Origin: Mikania micrantha
Taxonomy: Eukaryota > Streptophyta > Magnoliopsida > Asterales > Asteraceae
DNA length: 64,000 bases
Reading direction: 5' to 3'
NCBI GenBank assembly: GCA_009363875.1
Contig: CM018695.1
Coordinates: forward strand, 47,973,161 to 48,037,160
Both the position numbers and the translations under genes were made by a program. The notes beneath the pieces are model-generated. The model had not been told where the DNA came from. It worked only from the letters and a program-made list of their open reading frames with translations, and searched no databases. Of this stretch, positions 35,989-47,624 are shown piece after piece (position 1 is the stretch's first letter; each line of letters starts with the position of its first letter).

Positions 35989-37467
35989 ACTGAGTCAGCC
36001 CTAGGCTAAAACTTGGCTGATCAAAAGCAATATCTACAAATTTAAAAACGCACCGAAATAGTTTTTAGAATAACAACTGTTCTAAAAAAGACACAAATCA
36101 GAAGGCTTACCTTCTATGCCTTGAACGTGTTCTACGTTACTCGTACCTTCATTCACACCTTTGAATAAAAACAGTTGCAACAATTACTTATCGTAATTTA
36201 TTTGTTACATCTAACTTTCAATAAACAAAACCTCATTCGTTGGGTCATATAACTCCATATGTAACATTTTAAAAGCATTACCTTCATCACCTTCAGTTGT
36301 TTTTCCCTTAGTCCTCTCATCATTAACACCTTTAAATTAAAAGTTAAAAATAGTTATATAACTTTTAAAGATTTTTGTTACATCTAACTTACACTAAACA
36401 TAAAATAACTAACATAACATAAACGTAAATTTTTCTTTTATATGAGATATATGTATATATATATATATATATACCTTTATTAAACTTTTTCATGTGTATA
36501 GAGCTCACACCTTTTTTATCCTCATGCAACTGATCCAAGACCTCTTTGATTTGATTTGTTGGTTCATCAGGTATAACCTCTCTATCGTCAAAGCAATCTG
36601 CCGTAACCTCAACAATAGAACAATATCTAGCTCTGAGCACATCTACCTGTTCATTGTTCTTTTTCGTTTTATACATCTTTTTAAAAGAACCAACAATTTG
36701 GTCTCTCAGTAGTTCCAGACTCTCTAGCATAGTCTCAATCTTCAAAAGCTCGTTCTAATTAACAAATTGTTTAATACAAGTTATTCATTATTTTATGTCT
36801 CAATCAGTTTTATAGAAAGCATTAATACATGAAATTTTACCTGGTCACCTTCAGTTGTATCTTTTTCTTTACAACCAACCAACTCCTTCAACCTTCCTTT
36901 CCCGAAACCGCCATCCCTAATCTCAAGCTTTTCTCTTCTCTTTAACACAGCTTTTGTCCAAAAACTGATAGCTTGCTTCCCTGGATCAAGCTTTGTCCTT
37001 TTACACTCGAAACTTTCTACATAAAGGAGCTGTAACGTGGAAAAAATGTAACTGTTACTAATACATTTTAAATTATGTTACATCAACCTTTAAAAAATCA
37101 GAAAACGTGGTGATATATAAAGAGAACATACCGTGAGTATTGTCAAGGGACCGGTGAAAGGTGACCTTTTGTTGTATGGCATCCACCCTGATTTACATCC
37201 TTTTGTTTTTTGAATGATGAAATCACACCAATCAAAGTGCTTGAAATTTGTACCATGGTAGAAGTATCCGAGTATGTCTTCCTTCATTCTTCCGTTTTTT
37301 GTACATTCGACAAGCACAATAATAAACATCATCACAAAATTGAGTCTGAAGTTGAAATCATCTTTATCTCCACATTGGTGGATATTGTCAACCAAATGGG
37401 AAGCGCCTACAAAACGCCCTTCATACCGATCCCTCCATTGCTTCACGCTCTTATCAAGGTACTCTAA
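35989..37467 (-). pseudogene. Ulp1-like gene, middle block
   Basis: Between the two retroelements. Exon 37467-37132 continues the domain begun right of element B (YLDKSVKQW to GPLTILT) and ends at a GT donor. Exon 37029 to about 36841 gives LLYVESFECKR and a lysine-rich stretch. Exon about 36745-36480 gives LRDQIVGSFKKMYKTKK and an acidic tail. The exon next to element A encodes another copy of the PSFSLGLTQ motif. Both edges are retroelement junctions inside exons. Confidence 0.75.
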
Positions 37468-39805
37468 TGTCACACCCTCGCTAAAGCGGAATCACGAGAG
37501 CGAGACGAAATCGGACTACAAATACATTGTTTATAAAGAAACTTACTAAATTGCATTCATAATCCAATTAACATACATAAGAGAATTACAAAGATTCAAA
37601 TAACATATCGATAATAGTTTTACAAAATGATATGATTCAAAATGATACAACAATATAAGATTTCTCCATATAGTCTAATTTAAATCAAACAATATCTTCA
37701 AAATCTTCTTGTTGTAATATAATCCATGTAGCTAATTTCCTGAAATACATGCTCAAGTATCAACTAAAAATAGTTGGTGAGTCCATAGGTTTATGACTCG
37801 ATAAAGCGTGATTACAAAAAAAAGAGTTTATAGTAACATACATCCCATAATGTTTAATAATAAAGCACGCATTTTATGATTATGAGTTTAAACAATGTCA
37901 AACGTATACTTCACTCAAAATATTATTAATGTACATCATGAATATTAAAGAAGTTTAAACGATAGTAACACGTATACTCAAGTAATCCCTAAAATGCCTA
38001 TTTTAATTAAACACATATGGATGTAAGTATCTAGCATGTATTCCACCCCAAAGTATTAAGTGAAAGAGGGGCTATGAAACTCACAAGTAGTAGGATGCTA
38101 GAAGATAGATAATATTAAGATCTTGCTCCTTGTCACGAACTTCAAACCCCTAAAATAAGGAAAGTATACATTTGTTGAGTTTTACGATGGATTTAATATT
38201 TAGTATATATATAAGAGATGCGTTAACCCGATTAATAGATTGGGGTTATTGCAAAGTAATGACTTTCCTTAAGTCATAAAAGAAATGATAATACGTTACT
38301 CGAACTTGTCATCTTCCAACTTAATAATGATACTAAGCCATAACACAGTTCGCTTTTTAATTTGGCATTTTAATCGACTCTTTATTTTGAGTCGTACCAA
38401 ATTACGAATGAAACCACGGATGGTTTAATGATAATGACACCACGGATGGTTTAATAATAATAAAGTTTGTAATGCGTATAATCAAGTTTTAATAGTATTA
38501 GATATTTTAGGGTATTACTTTGAAGTAATATTAGTGAATGAGGGTTTTAAAGTAAATTTCAAAATATATTAATATCATTCAATTATTATAATTGAATATA
38601 AACAAGTGCATGGTTTTGATTTATAGTTTCTACAAATATATGTATAAGTAGGCAGATGTTGAAAGTATGTTTTGTATAGTTGTTGATCTTTGATTAAAGA
38701 CCCATAATTATACCAAACCTTTGTGTTATCAACATTCAAAATAATAAGGCAAATATTAAAGGTATGCTTGGATGTTTGGTAAAGAACAAACATACAAACC
38801 TTTTTGTTATCAATATTGCAAGAATCCATGACTTGAAAGTATGTTTGTGTATGGGTTGATCATAGGTTACTTGTCATAAGACAAGTTATTAGGAAACCTT
38901 ACAACACACAAACCTTTGTGTTATCAAGCATGGTAACAACTTAAAATTTGGAGGATTAGAAGAAGAAGATGAAGAACATAAGTAATGTAAGAGCATTTAG
39001 TTTAAGTGTTTATTACCTTGGAGATCTTGAAAGATCCCAAGAGAGGTGGTTTAGGGAGATAGAATTAGAAATCCAAAGAAGAATGGATTTGGTGCAAAGG
39101 ATTTAGGAAGGATGTAATGGGGTATTTATAGTTGAGGAGGGGAGAGGGTGTGTGAGTGTGACAAAGATGTTGGGGGAGACAAGGATGTTGGGGTGTAGGT
39201 TAATAGGTTAAAAAGTTAAATGATTATGTTTAATTAGGAATTTTGATTAAATTTTAATTAGGGAAAGAGTTCTTTGAATTTTTATAAAAAAATGGGTAAT
39301 AATATTTATAAAATAAAGAACTTTAAAAGAACTTAGTACTAAAATATTTCTAAAATTTATAAAATTTCTTGAAAATGTTTATTGATTCATATTTATTTAA
39401 AAGAACTTATTAAATATTTATTTTACATTATGAACAAGTTTGAACTTGTTTGATAAATTTTATAATTATTTAAACATTGATTTAAATATTAAAATAGTTA
39501 TCAATTTATATTTATTAATATACTCCAAATTTTCATAAAATTTATTCTAATATTTGGGATATTTATAAGTAGTTTATAATATAATTCGTGTTATTAAATA
39601 TTTCCAAATTCTCATAGTTATTCCGTTAATCCTTGATTATTTTCATACGCATTACGATATCTGAAAACCCATGACTGATCATGTTTTTCTTAGTTGTTTA
39701 AATACCATCGACTCAACATATGTATTAACTTGGTTTTTGTCCGTTAATGACTAAATAATTAAGATCTTAATATGGATTTTACCTGGATTTTTCACGGATG
39801 TTACA
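37468..39805 (-). mobile_element. Element B, 3' LTR
   Basis: A 2338-bp LTR. Comparing it by eye with the other LTR (45287-47624) shows one difference: T at 39721 against C at 47540. The ends are TGTCACACC and GGATGTTACA on the plus strand. Confidence 0.95.
39123..39130 (-). promoter_or_regulatory. TATA box in element B's LTR
   Basis: On the minus strand the sequence reads CTATAAATACCCC. The functional copy in the 5' LTR lies at 46942-46949. Its position fits a U3/R promoter. Confidence 0.55.
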
Positions 39806-39839
39806 GTCTCCCCCGGTTAAAAGAATTTCGTCCCGAAAT

Positions 39840-41375
39840 TCAGTCTTTATTTACTAAGGTAGAGTCGTTCGTGAATAACTGAGGATACTCTTTCTTCATA
39901 TGATCCTCTCTTTCCCAGGTGAATTCAGGTCCTCGCTTAGAGTTCCATCTAACTTTAACAATTGGAATGCGGCTTCGCTTTAACGTCTTCATTTCTCGGT
40001 CCATGACCTCAATCGGTTCTTCGATGAAGTGGAGTTTGTCGTCGAGTCGGACCTCATTCAATGGAATTATCATTGTTTCGTCTGATAAACATTTCTTCAG
40101 ATTCGATACATGGAACGTATCATGAACTCCACTAAGTTCTTGCGGTAGTTGGAGCTTGTAGGCTACGGGACCAATTCTATCGATAATTTCAAAAGGTCCA
40201 ACGTACCTTGGAGCTAGCTTGCCCTTCTTCCCGAACCGCACCACGCCCTTCCATGGTGATACATTTAGCATTACCTTATCGCCAATTGCAAATTCCAATG
40301 GTTTTCTTCGGTTATCGGCATAGCTTTTCTGACGATCCCGGGCGGCTTTGATTCGGTCTTTGATTCGTGCAATTTTATCCGTCGTTTCTTGAATGATCTC
40401 GGGGCCAGTTATTTGACTTTCCCCGATTTCTGCCCAACATACTGGAGATCGACATTTCCGTCCGTATAAGGCTTCAAATGGTGCACACTTGATGCTTGTG
40501 TGGTAACTGTTGTTATAAGAGAATTCAATTAGTGGGAGATGGTTATCCCAACTTCCACCAAAATCTACCACACAACACCTAAGCATATCTTCCAAGGTTT
40601 GGATTGTTCTTTCAGTCTGCCCATCGGTTTGTGGATGATACGCGGTGCTAAGGTCAAGACGAGTTCCGAGTGCCTTTTGCATGGATTGCCAGAATCGGGA
40701 GGTAAATCGGCTATCTCTGTCGGAGATGATTGACATGGGCACCCCGTGCCTAGTGATGATTTCGGTGATGTATAGTTTAGCAAGCTTCTCCATCTTAAAA
40801 TCCTCTCTAATGGGTAAGAAATGAGCAGATTTTGTCAATCGATCAACGATGACCCATATCGAATCATAACCACTAGAGGTACGTGGTAGTTTGGTGATGA
40901 AATCCATGGAAATTTGCTCCCATTTCCATTGTGGAATCTCGGGTTGTTGTAGCATACCTGATGGTTTTTGATGTTCGGCCTTAACCTTAGAACAAGTTAG
41001 GCACTTTCCGACATATAGAGCGATGTCTTTCTTCATTCCGGGCCACCAATAGTATTCCTTGAGATCTTTATACATTTTGTCGGCGCCCGGATGAACGGAG
41101 TATTTGGATTTGTGGGCTTCATGAAAAATGAGCTCTCGGATGTTGTTCAGCTCGGGAACCCACATTCTTTCTTGGAAATACAACACATCATCTTCCTTTA
41201 GTTCTAGTCTCTTCTCCGCCCCACATAGCAGTTCTTCTTTGAGTTCCTTTGCCTTTAGAGCTTCCTTTTGTGCTTCAAGAATTTGGCTTTTGAGAGAGGT
41301 TTGTATTGTCATACCCAAGGCGCGTACGCGAACGGGTTTGATCCTCTCTTTTCTACTTAGTGCATCAGCCACCAC
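39840..41375 (-). CDS. Element B integrase and chromodomain frame
   Basis: A frame of 511 residues starting at MVADALSRK, the end of RNase H, and out of frame with the upstream gag-pol part. It carries the HHCC finger (HPGADKMYKDL, then CLTCSKVKAEH), integrase core segments MDFITKLP, SDRDSRF and TDGQTERT with DD35E spacing, a GPF-type module (PRYVGPFEI) and a chromodomain-like end (KVRWNSKRGPEFTWERE). In related elements such as A this is the C-terminal third of one polyprotein. Here it would be made only by frameshifting or reinitiation. Confidence 0.9.
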   Translation of the reverse strand: MVADALSRKERIKPVRVRALGMTIQTSLKSQILEAQKEALKAKELKEELLCGAEKRLELKEDDVLYFQERMWVPELNNIRELIFHEAHKSKYSVHPGADKMYKDLKEYYWWPGMKKDIALYVGKCLTCSKVKAEHQKPSGMLQQPEIPQWKWEQISMDFITKLPRTSSGYDSIWVIVDRLTKSAHFLPIREDFKMEKLAKLYITEIITRHGVPMSIISDRDSRFTSRFWQSMQKALGTRLDLSTAYHPQTDGQTERTIQTLEDMLRCCVVDFGGSWDNHLPLIEFSYNNSYHTSIKCAPFEALYGRKCRSPVCWAEIGESQITGPEIIQETTDKIARIKDRIKAARDRQKSYADNRRKPLEFAIGDKVMLNVSPWKGVVRFGKKGKLAPRYVGPFEIIDRIGPVAYKLQLPQELSGVHDTFHVSNLKKCLSDETMIIPLNEVRLDDKLHFIEEPIEVMDREMKTLKRSRIPIVKVRWNSKRGPEFTWEREDHMKKEYPQLFTNDSTLVNKD

Positions 41376-44344
41376 GTTTGCTTTACCGGGATGGTAGCGT
41401 ATGTCACAATCGTAGTCGTTGAGTAATTCAACATTTTTTGATCAAGGATGTGTTGGAGGCTTTTGTGATCGGTGTATATAATACACTTGGTACCGTAGAG
41501 GTAGTGTCTCCAGATTTTTAAAGCAAAGATAACGGCTCCTAACTCCAAGTCATGAGTGGTGTAGTTCTTTTCATGCACTTTGAGTTGTCGGGATGCATAT
41601 GCAATAACTTTGTCTTTTTGCATCAACACGCAACCGAGACCTTGGTGCGATGCATCACAGTATACGACAAAGTTATCAGTGCCGTCGGGGAGTGATAGGA
41701 TCGGGGCTTGGCATAATTTGTGTTTCAGTAACTGGAAAGCCTCTTCTTGTTCTCTTCCCCAATTGTACTTTTGCTCCTTTTGGGTGAGCATGGTTAATGG
41801 TTTGGCTATTTTTGAGAAGTTTTCAATGAATCTACGATAGTATCCGGCCAACCCTAAGAATTGTCGAATTTCTGTCGGGGTTGTCGGTGCTTTCCATTTC
41901 TCTACCGCCTCAATCTTGCTTGGGTCGACTTGAATACCCTTATCATTAACCACATGACCAAGGAAGTGAACCTCCTTTAACCAGAACTCGCATTTGGAAA
42001 ACTTGGCATATAGTTTCTCCTTTGCCAAGAGTTGGAGTACTAGCTTTAGGTGTTGCTTATGGTCCTCTTCGTTTTGTGAGTATATAAGGATATCGTCGAT
42101 GAACACGATCACGAACTTATCGAGGTAAGGCTTGCATACACGGTTCATAAGGTCCATAAATACCGCAGGGGCATTGGTGAGTCCGAAAGGCATTACTAAG
42201 AATTCGTAGTGCCCGTATCTTGTTCTGAATGCGGTTTTTGGGATGTCGTCTTCGTGGATTCTTAATTGATGATAACCTGACCGAAGGTCTATCTTTGAGA
42301 AGTGCCTAGACCCTTGTAATTGGTCAAACAAGTCATCAATCCGAGGAAGGGGATAGCGATTTTTGATGGTTACTTTGTTGAGGTCCCTATAGTCGATGCA
42401 CATTCGAAAAGATCCATCCTTCTTTTTGACAAATAGAATGGGTGCTCCCCATGGTGAGAAGCTTGGTCGAATGAATCCTTGATCCAAGAGTTCTTGTAAT
42501 TGGCTTGATAACTCTTGCATCTCGGATGGTGCGAGACGGTAAGGTGTCTTTGCTATCGGTGCCGCTCCTGGAATCAGGTCGATACGAAATTCCACTTGTC
42601 GAACGGGTGGTAATCCAGGTAGCTCATCAGGGAATATTTCGGGAAAGTCGCGGACTATCGGTATGTCTCCGATCTTCTTCTCTTCTTGGTCTTTGACTTT
42701 GATATGGGCAAGGAAGGCTTGACATTCCTTCTTCAGATACTTACGTGCCTTCATAGCAGAAATGAGGTGTAGTTTCCTACTTTCTATTTCTCCTTGAATT
42801 TCTAGTGCTCCGCCGTTTGGTAATGGAACCCGAACAATTTTGAGGTGACATTGGATTTCAGCTTGATGTTTGGACAACCAGTCCATTCCGATGACTACAT
42901 CGAAGCTTCCAAGTTGGATGGGAATGAGGTCTAGATAGAATGAGTGGCCGTCATAACTAAGGACACAGCCCTTGAGGATTTTTCGTGCAGTTAATAGTTT
43001 TCCGTTGGCTAATTCTATGGTGTAGATTTCAGTTAAAGGGGTAGATTTTTGGTTTACTACATGCTCAAACTTAGTTGATATAAAACTTTTATCAGCACCC
43101 GTGTCAAATAGAATAGATGCAAAGTGATTGTTTACAAGAAACATACCAGTAACGACGTTGTTGTCTTCACGGGCTTCTTGAGCTCCCATGACGAAAGCTC
43201 TTCCCCGAGGTGGGTTGTTGACAGTTCCAGATCCTTGGGGTCTTTTGGGACAGACGTTGAGCATGTGGTCGGGGCTTCCACATCCATAGCAAGCACGTGG
43301 AGTGGGGTTGCTTCGACAGTTATTGGCTTGGTGCCCCGGTTTCCCACACTTGGAGCAGACAAGGCATGCTCCAAAATGGAAGTAGTTGCATTTGGCACAC
43401 TTAGGTGCATGTTGATTCCTCTTGTCTTGGTTAACTGCCCCATAGTTACGGGCAGTTGTGGGTTTCTTGTTGTTGTTGTATCTTTTGGAGTGGTTGGACT
43501 GGTTGGATTGGTTGGTGTGGTTGGAGGATGTGGGGTTATCAATCTTCCTCTTTTCTCCCGAGTTTTTGTTCTCGAAAGCATTGTTTCTAACCAGATGATC
43601 CCTAAGTTGACCAGCCAAGAGGATGGCACCTTTGAGCGTGGTTGGTTTAGAAGCGGTGACCATGCTTCCAATTTGGGGTGCAAGTCCCCAGATGTAACGC
43701 TCGATTTTTCGATCTTCCGAGTTCACCATGTGTGGTAGTAAGCTCGAAAGTTCGTGAAAACGGTCGTTATAGGCCATCAGTTCAGCACCCTTCATGGTAA
43801 GGTGCCAGAATTCATTCTCCAGTTTTTGCAATTCGTTGATGGGGCAATATTCTTCTAGTAATAGGGCCTTGAATTCTTCCCAGCCCATTGATTCTGCCTC
43901 TTCAACACCCCGAGCCTGTATTTGGTTGTTCCACCAGTTCAAGGCCTTCCCTTGGAAGGAGTTTGCAGCATAACGAACCTTGTGGGTTTCAAGGCATTCA
44001 GAAATACGGAAAACTGCTTGGATCTTATCTATCCATTTTAGCAGTCCTATGGCTCCGTCGTTGCCATAGTAATCCTTCGGTTTACAGGACATGAAATGTT
44101 TGTATGTACAGCCCTTTCTTGCATTACTGGTTTCGGGGTCGGTGGTATTGCTATTATTGGTGTTGTGGTTGTTATTGTTGTTTCCTGAGTTCGAGTTTGC
44201 TCGGGCAAGTATGCCGGGTATGGCTGCGGCTATTCGAGCTTCCACTAGTTTTTCGATGTCGTCGGGTGTCATTGGAATAGTAGTATCTGCATTGTCAACT
44301 GGTCCCTTATCCTTTGGTTTTCGCCCTCTTTTTGTTGGAGCCAT
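41357..44344 (-). CDS. Element B gag-protease-RT frame, truncated in RNase H
   Basis: A frame of 995 residues starting MAPTKRGRKPK. It carries gag, two CCHC knuckles (CSKCGKPGHQANNC and CYGCGSPDHMLNVC near 330-350), protease FDTGADKSF near 412, reverse transcriptase FVIVFIDDILIYS near 748 and RNase H VYCDAS near 895. It then leaves the conserved frame just after HKSLQHILDQK and stops 35 residues later. Against element A about 25 bases are missing at this point, at a TTGAA word that in A occurs at both edges of the missing stretch. That fits a short-homology deletion. The overlap with the next frame is 19 bases. Confidence 0.93.
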   Translation of the reverse strand: MAPTKRGRKPKDKGPVDNADTTIPMTPDDIEKLVEARIAAAIPGILARANSNSGNNNNNHNTNNSNTTDPETSNARKGCTYKHFMSCKPKDYYGNDGAIGLLKWIDKIQAVFRISECLETHKVRYAANSFQGKALNWWNNQIQARGVEEAESMGWEEFKALLLEEYCPINELQKLENEFWHLTMKGAELMAYNDRFHELSSLLPHMVNSEDRKIERYIWGLAPQIGSMVTASKPTTLKGAILLAGQLRDHLVRNNAFENKNSGEKRKIDNPTSSNHTNQSNQSNHSKRYNNNKKPTTARNYGAVNQDKRNQHAPKCAKCNYFHFGACLVCSKCGKPGHQANNCRSNPTPRACYGCGSPDHMLNVCPKRPQGSGTVNNPPRGRAFVMGAQEAREDNNVVTGMFLVNNHFASILFDTGADKSFISTKFEHVVNQKSTPLTEIYTIELANGKLLTARKILKGCVLSYDGHSFYLDLIPIQLGSFDVVIGMDWLSKHQAEIQCHLKIVRVPLPNGGALEIQGEIESRKLHLISAMKARKYLKKECQAFLAHIKVKDQEEKKIGDIPIVRDFPEIFPDELPGLPPVRQVEFRIDLIPGAAPIAKTPYRLAPSEMQELSSQLQELLDQGFIRPSFSPWGAPILFVKKKDGSFRMCIDYRDLNKVTIKNRYPLPRIDDLFDQLQGSRHFSKIDLRSGYHQLRIHEDDIPKTAFRTRYGHYEFLVMPFGLTNAPAVFMDLMNRVCKPYLDKFVIVFIDDILIYSQNEEDHKQHLKLVLQLLAKEKLYAKFSKCEFWLKEVHFLGHVVNDKGIQVDPSKIEAVEKWKAPTTPTEIRQFLGLAGYYRRFIENFSKIAKPLTMLTQKEQKYNWGREQEEAFQLLKHKLCQAPILSLPDGTDNFVVYCDASHQGLGCVLMQKDKVIAYASRQLKVHEKNYTTHDLELGAVIFALKIWRHYLYGTKCIIYTDHKSLQHILDQKMLNYSTTTIVTYATIPVKQTWWLMH

Positions 44345-45270
44345 TAGCTATGAAGTTTAAAGGAATTGGTTTAGTATTTCATTTAATGCAGTAATTTATT
44401 CAATATATACTTGATTTGAGTTTTTCGTGTGTGCAAAAGTATGGACACTACTTTTATCAAACGGGTTTATCCCGTTGGACATAACCAATGTTTTGAAATC
44501 TTGAGGTTAGGAACCCGTGTTATTTGTTAACTTAAAATAGAATTTGCCAAAACTCTCATGCATTTCAAATGGCGATTACGTGTGCACTCGTAATGGTAGT
44601 TTGACTTGCATGATTATATTGGTTCTTGCTATATTAGGTTGACATACGAATACGAGTATGAAAATAATCATCTTGGAATTTATATAAATCAATGAAGTTG
44701 GCTTCAAAGTGAAGCGGAATGGCAATCCAAAGGGATTGCCGTTGACTTATTAGAGCCGTATAGTTCGTACAACGTTTGATATAACATGCTTTGGCCTATA
44801 GGTTAGAATACTCTCATCGAAAATCCCCAGGAAAGCTAGACTGGTCCCGCAGTATGTCGGGGATTTATGCGAATCGCTTTCCTAGACAGGAGTCCCAACT
44901 ACCGGCATTCGCCCTTCCAGTTAATACATGTCCGTTTATACAAACTTAGCTCTAACGAGAACAGAATAAAAATTTTTGAGTGTGAGAGTGTCAAACATAT
45001 TTTTGTCATACATACATATTATGTGTTTTAAATTTTTATATAATAGGAAAAGTAAAGGTCGTAGGATTTAACTAAGGTTTTTATAATCTAAGGCATTCTT
45101 AATGGAATACTTAAATTCTAAGGAAATCTTATTTCTATCAAACAAGCAGGTAAGCACGTATGGTGATAACAAGTAGTTCAAGTAAGGTAGCACATAAAGT
45201 CCATGTAAGTCCTAGGATGAGCTATAAGTTATAGTCTAGGTTTCATGCAACCTAATTCTCTATAACCAAT
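44345..45270 (-). other. Leader of element B with small hairpins
   Basis: This untranslated leader lies between the primer site and gag. AGGAAAGC (44829-44836) pairs with GCTTTCCT (44876-44883). GGCAATCC and GGATTGCC form a tight stem near 44720-44741. No homologue of element A's conserved-loop hairpin is evident. Confidence 0.6.
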
Positions 45271-45286
45271 GGCTCTGATACCAATC

Positions 45287-47624
45287 TGTCACACCCTCGC
45301 TAAAGCGGAATCACGAGAGCGAGACGAAATCGGACTACAAATACATTGTTTATAAAGAAACTTACTAAATTGCATTCATAATCCAATTAACATACATAAG
45401 AGAATTACAAAGATTCAAATAACATATCGATAATAGTTTTACAAAATGATATGATTCAAAATGATACAACAATATAAGATTTCTCCATATAGTCTAATTT
45501 AAATCAAACAATATCTTCAAAATCTTCTTGTTGTAATATAATCCATGTAGCTAATTTCCTGAAATACATGCTCAAGTATCAACTAAAAATAGTTGGTGAG
45601 TCCATAGGTTTATGACTCGATAAAGCGTGATTACAAAAAAAAGAGTTTATAGTAACATACATCCCATAATGTTTAATAATAAAGCACGCATTTTATGATT
45701 ATGAGTTTAAACAATGTCAAACGTATACTTCACTCAAAATATTATTAATGTACATCATGAATATTAAAGAAGTTTAAACGATAGTAACACGTATACTCAA
45801 GTAATCCCTAAAATGCCTATTTTAATTAAACACATATGGATGTAAGTATCTAGCATGTATTCCACCCCAAAGTATTAAGTGAAAGAGGGGCTATGAAACT
45901 CACAAGTAGTAGGATGCTAGAAGATAGATAATATTAAGATCTTGCTCCTTGTCACGAACTTCAAACCCCTAAAATAAGGAAAGTATACATTTGTTGAGTT
46001 TTACGATGGATTTAATATTTAGTATATATATAAGAGATGCGTTAACCCGATTAATAGATTGGGGTTATTGCAAAGTAATGACTTTCCTTAAGTCATAAAA
46101 GAAATGATAATACGTTACTCGAACTTGTCATCTTCCAACTTAATAATGATACTAAGCCATAACACAGTTCGCTTTTTAATTTGGCATTTTAATCGACTCT
46201 TTATTTTGAGTCGTACCAAATTACGAATGAAACCACGGATGGTTTAATGATAATGACACCACGGATGGTTTAATAATAATAAAGTTTGTAATGCGTATAA
46301 TCAAGTTTTAATAGTATTAGATATTTTAGGGTATTACTTTGAAGTAATATTAGTGAATGAGGGTTTTAAAGTAAATTTCAAAATATATTAATATCATTCA
46401 ATTATTATAATTGAATATAAACAAGTGCATGGTTTTGATTTATAGTTTCTACAAATATATGTATAAGTAGGCAGATGTTGAAAGTATGTTTTGTATAGTT
46501 GTTGATCTTTGATTAAAGACCCATAATTATACCAAACCTTTGTGTTATCAACATTCAAAATAATAAGGCAAATATTAAAGGTATGCTTGGATGTTTGGTA
46601 AAGAACAAACATACAAACCTTTTTGTTATCAATATTGCAAGAATCCATGACTTGAAAGTATGTTTGTGTATGGGTTGATCATAGGTTACTTGTCATAAGA
46701 CAAGTTATTAGGAAACCTTACAACACACAAACCTTTGTGTTATCAAGCATGGTAACAACTTAAAATTTGGAGGATTAGAAGAAGAAGATGAAGAACATAA
46801 GTAATGTAAGAGCATTTAGTTTAAGTGTTTATTACCTTGGAGATCTTGAAAGATCCCAAGAGAGGTGGTTTAGGGAGATAGAATTAGAAATCCAAAGAAG
46901 AATGGATTTGGTGCAAAGGATTTAGGAAGGATGTAATGGGGTATTTATAGTTGAGGAGGGGAGAGGGTGTGTGAGTGTGACAAAGATGTTGGGGGAGACA
47001 AGGATGTTGGGGTGTAGGTTAATAGGTTAAAAAGTTAAATGATTATGTTTAATTAGGAATTTTGATTAAATTTTAATTAGGGAAAGAGTTCTTTGAATTT
47101 TTATAAAAAAATGGGTAATAATATTTATAAAATAAAGAACTTTAAAAGAACTTAGTACTAAAATATTTCTAAAATTTATAAAATTTCTTGAAAATGTTTA
47201 TTGATTCATATTTATTTAAAAGAACTTATTAAATATTTATTTTACATTATGAACAAGTTTGAACTTGTTTGATAAATTTTATAATTATTTAAACATTGAT
47301 TTAAATATTAAAATAGTTATCAATTTATATTTATTAATATACTCCAAATTTTCATAAAATTTATTCTAATATTTGGGATATTTATAAGTAGTTTATAATA
47401 TAATTCGTGTTATTAAATATTTCCAAATTCTCATAGTTATTCCGTTAATCCTTGATTATTTTCATACGCATTACGATATCTGAAAACCCATGACTGATCA
47501 TGTTTTTCTTAGTTGTTTAAATACCATCGACTCAACATACGTATTAACTTGGTTTTTGTCCGTTAATGACTAAATAATTAAGATCTTAATATGGATTTTA
47601 CCTGGATTTTTCACGGATGTTACA
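45287..47624 (-). mobile_element. Element B, 5' LTR
   Basis: A 2338-bp copy, nearly identical to 37468-39805. On the minus strand it is the upstream LTR, next to the primer site CCA/TGG at 45283. Confidence 0.95.

Larger units (their letters stand above)
37468..47624 (-). mobile_element. Element B: young Ty3 retrotransposon with broken pol
   Basis: A 10.2-kb minus-strand element flanked by the perfect 5-bp duplication TCTAA (37463-37467 and 47625-47629). It has 2338-bp LTRs, an initiator-Met primer site (45283-45271), a purine tract next to the 3' LTR at 39806-39820, and a gag-pol in two overlapping frames. One LTR difference in 2338 bp marks a very recent insertion. It lies in a Ulp1 exon. 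Confidence 0.95.

Noticed and set aside
38575..38829. 84-residue frame, repeated at 46394-46648
   Set aside because: It is inside both LTRs of element B, with no conserved domain.
43124..43738. 204-residue plus-strand frame
   Set aside because: It is antisense to the gag and zinc-knuckle region of element B, with hydrophobic low-complexity output and no homology I recognise.
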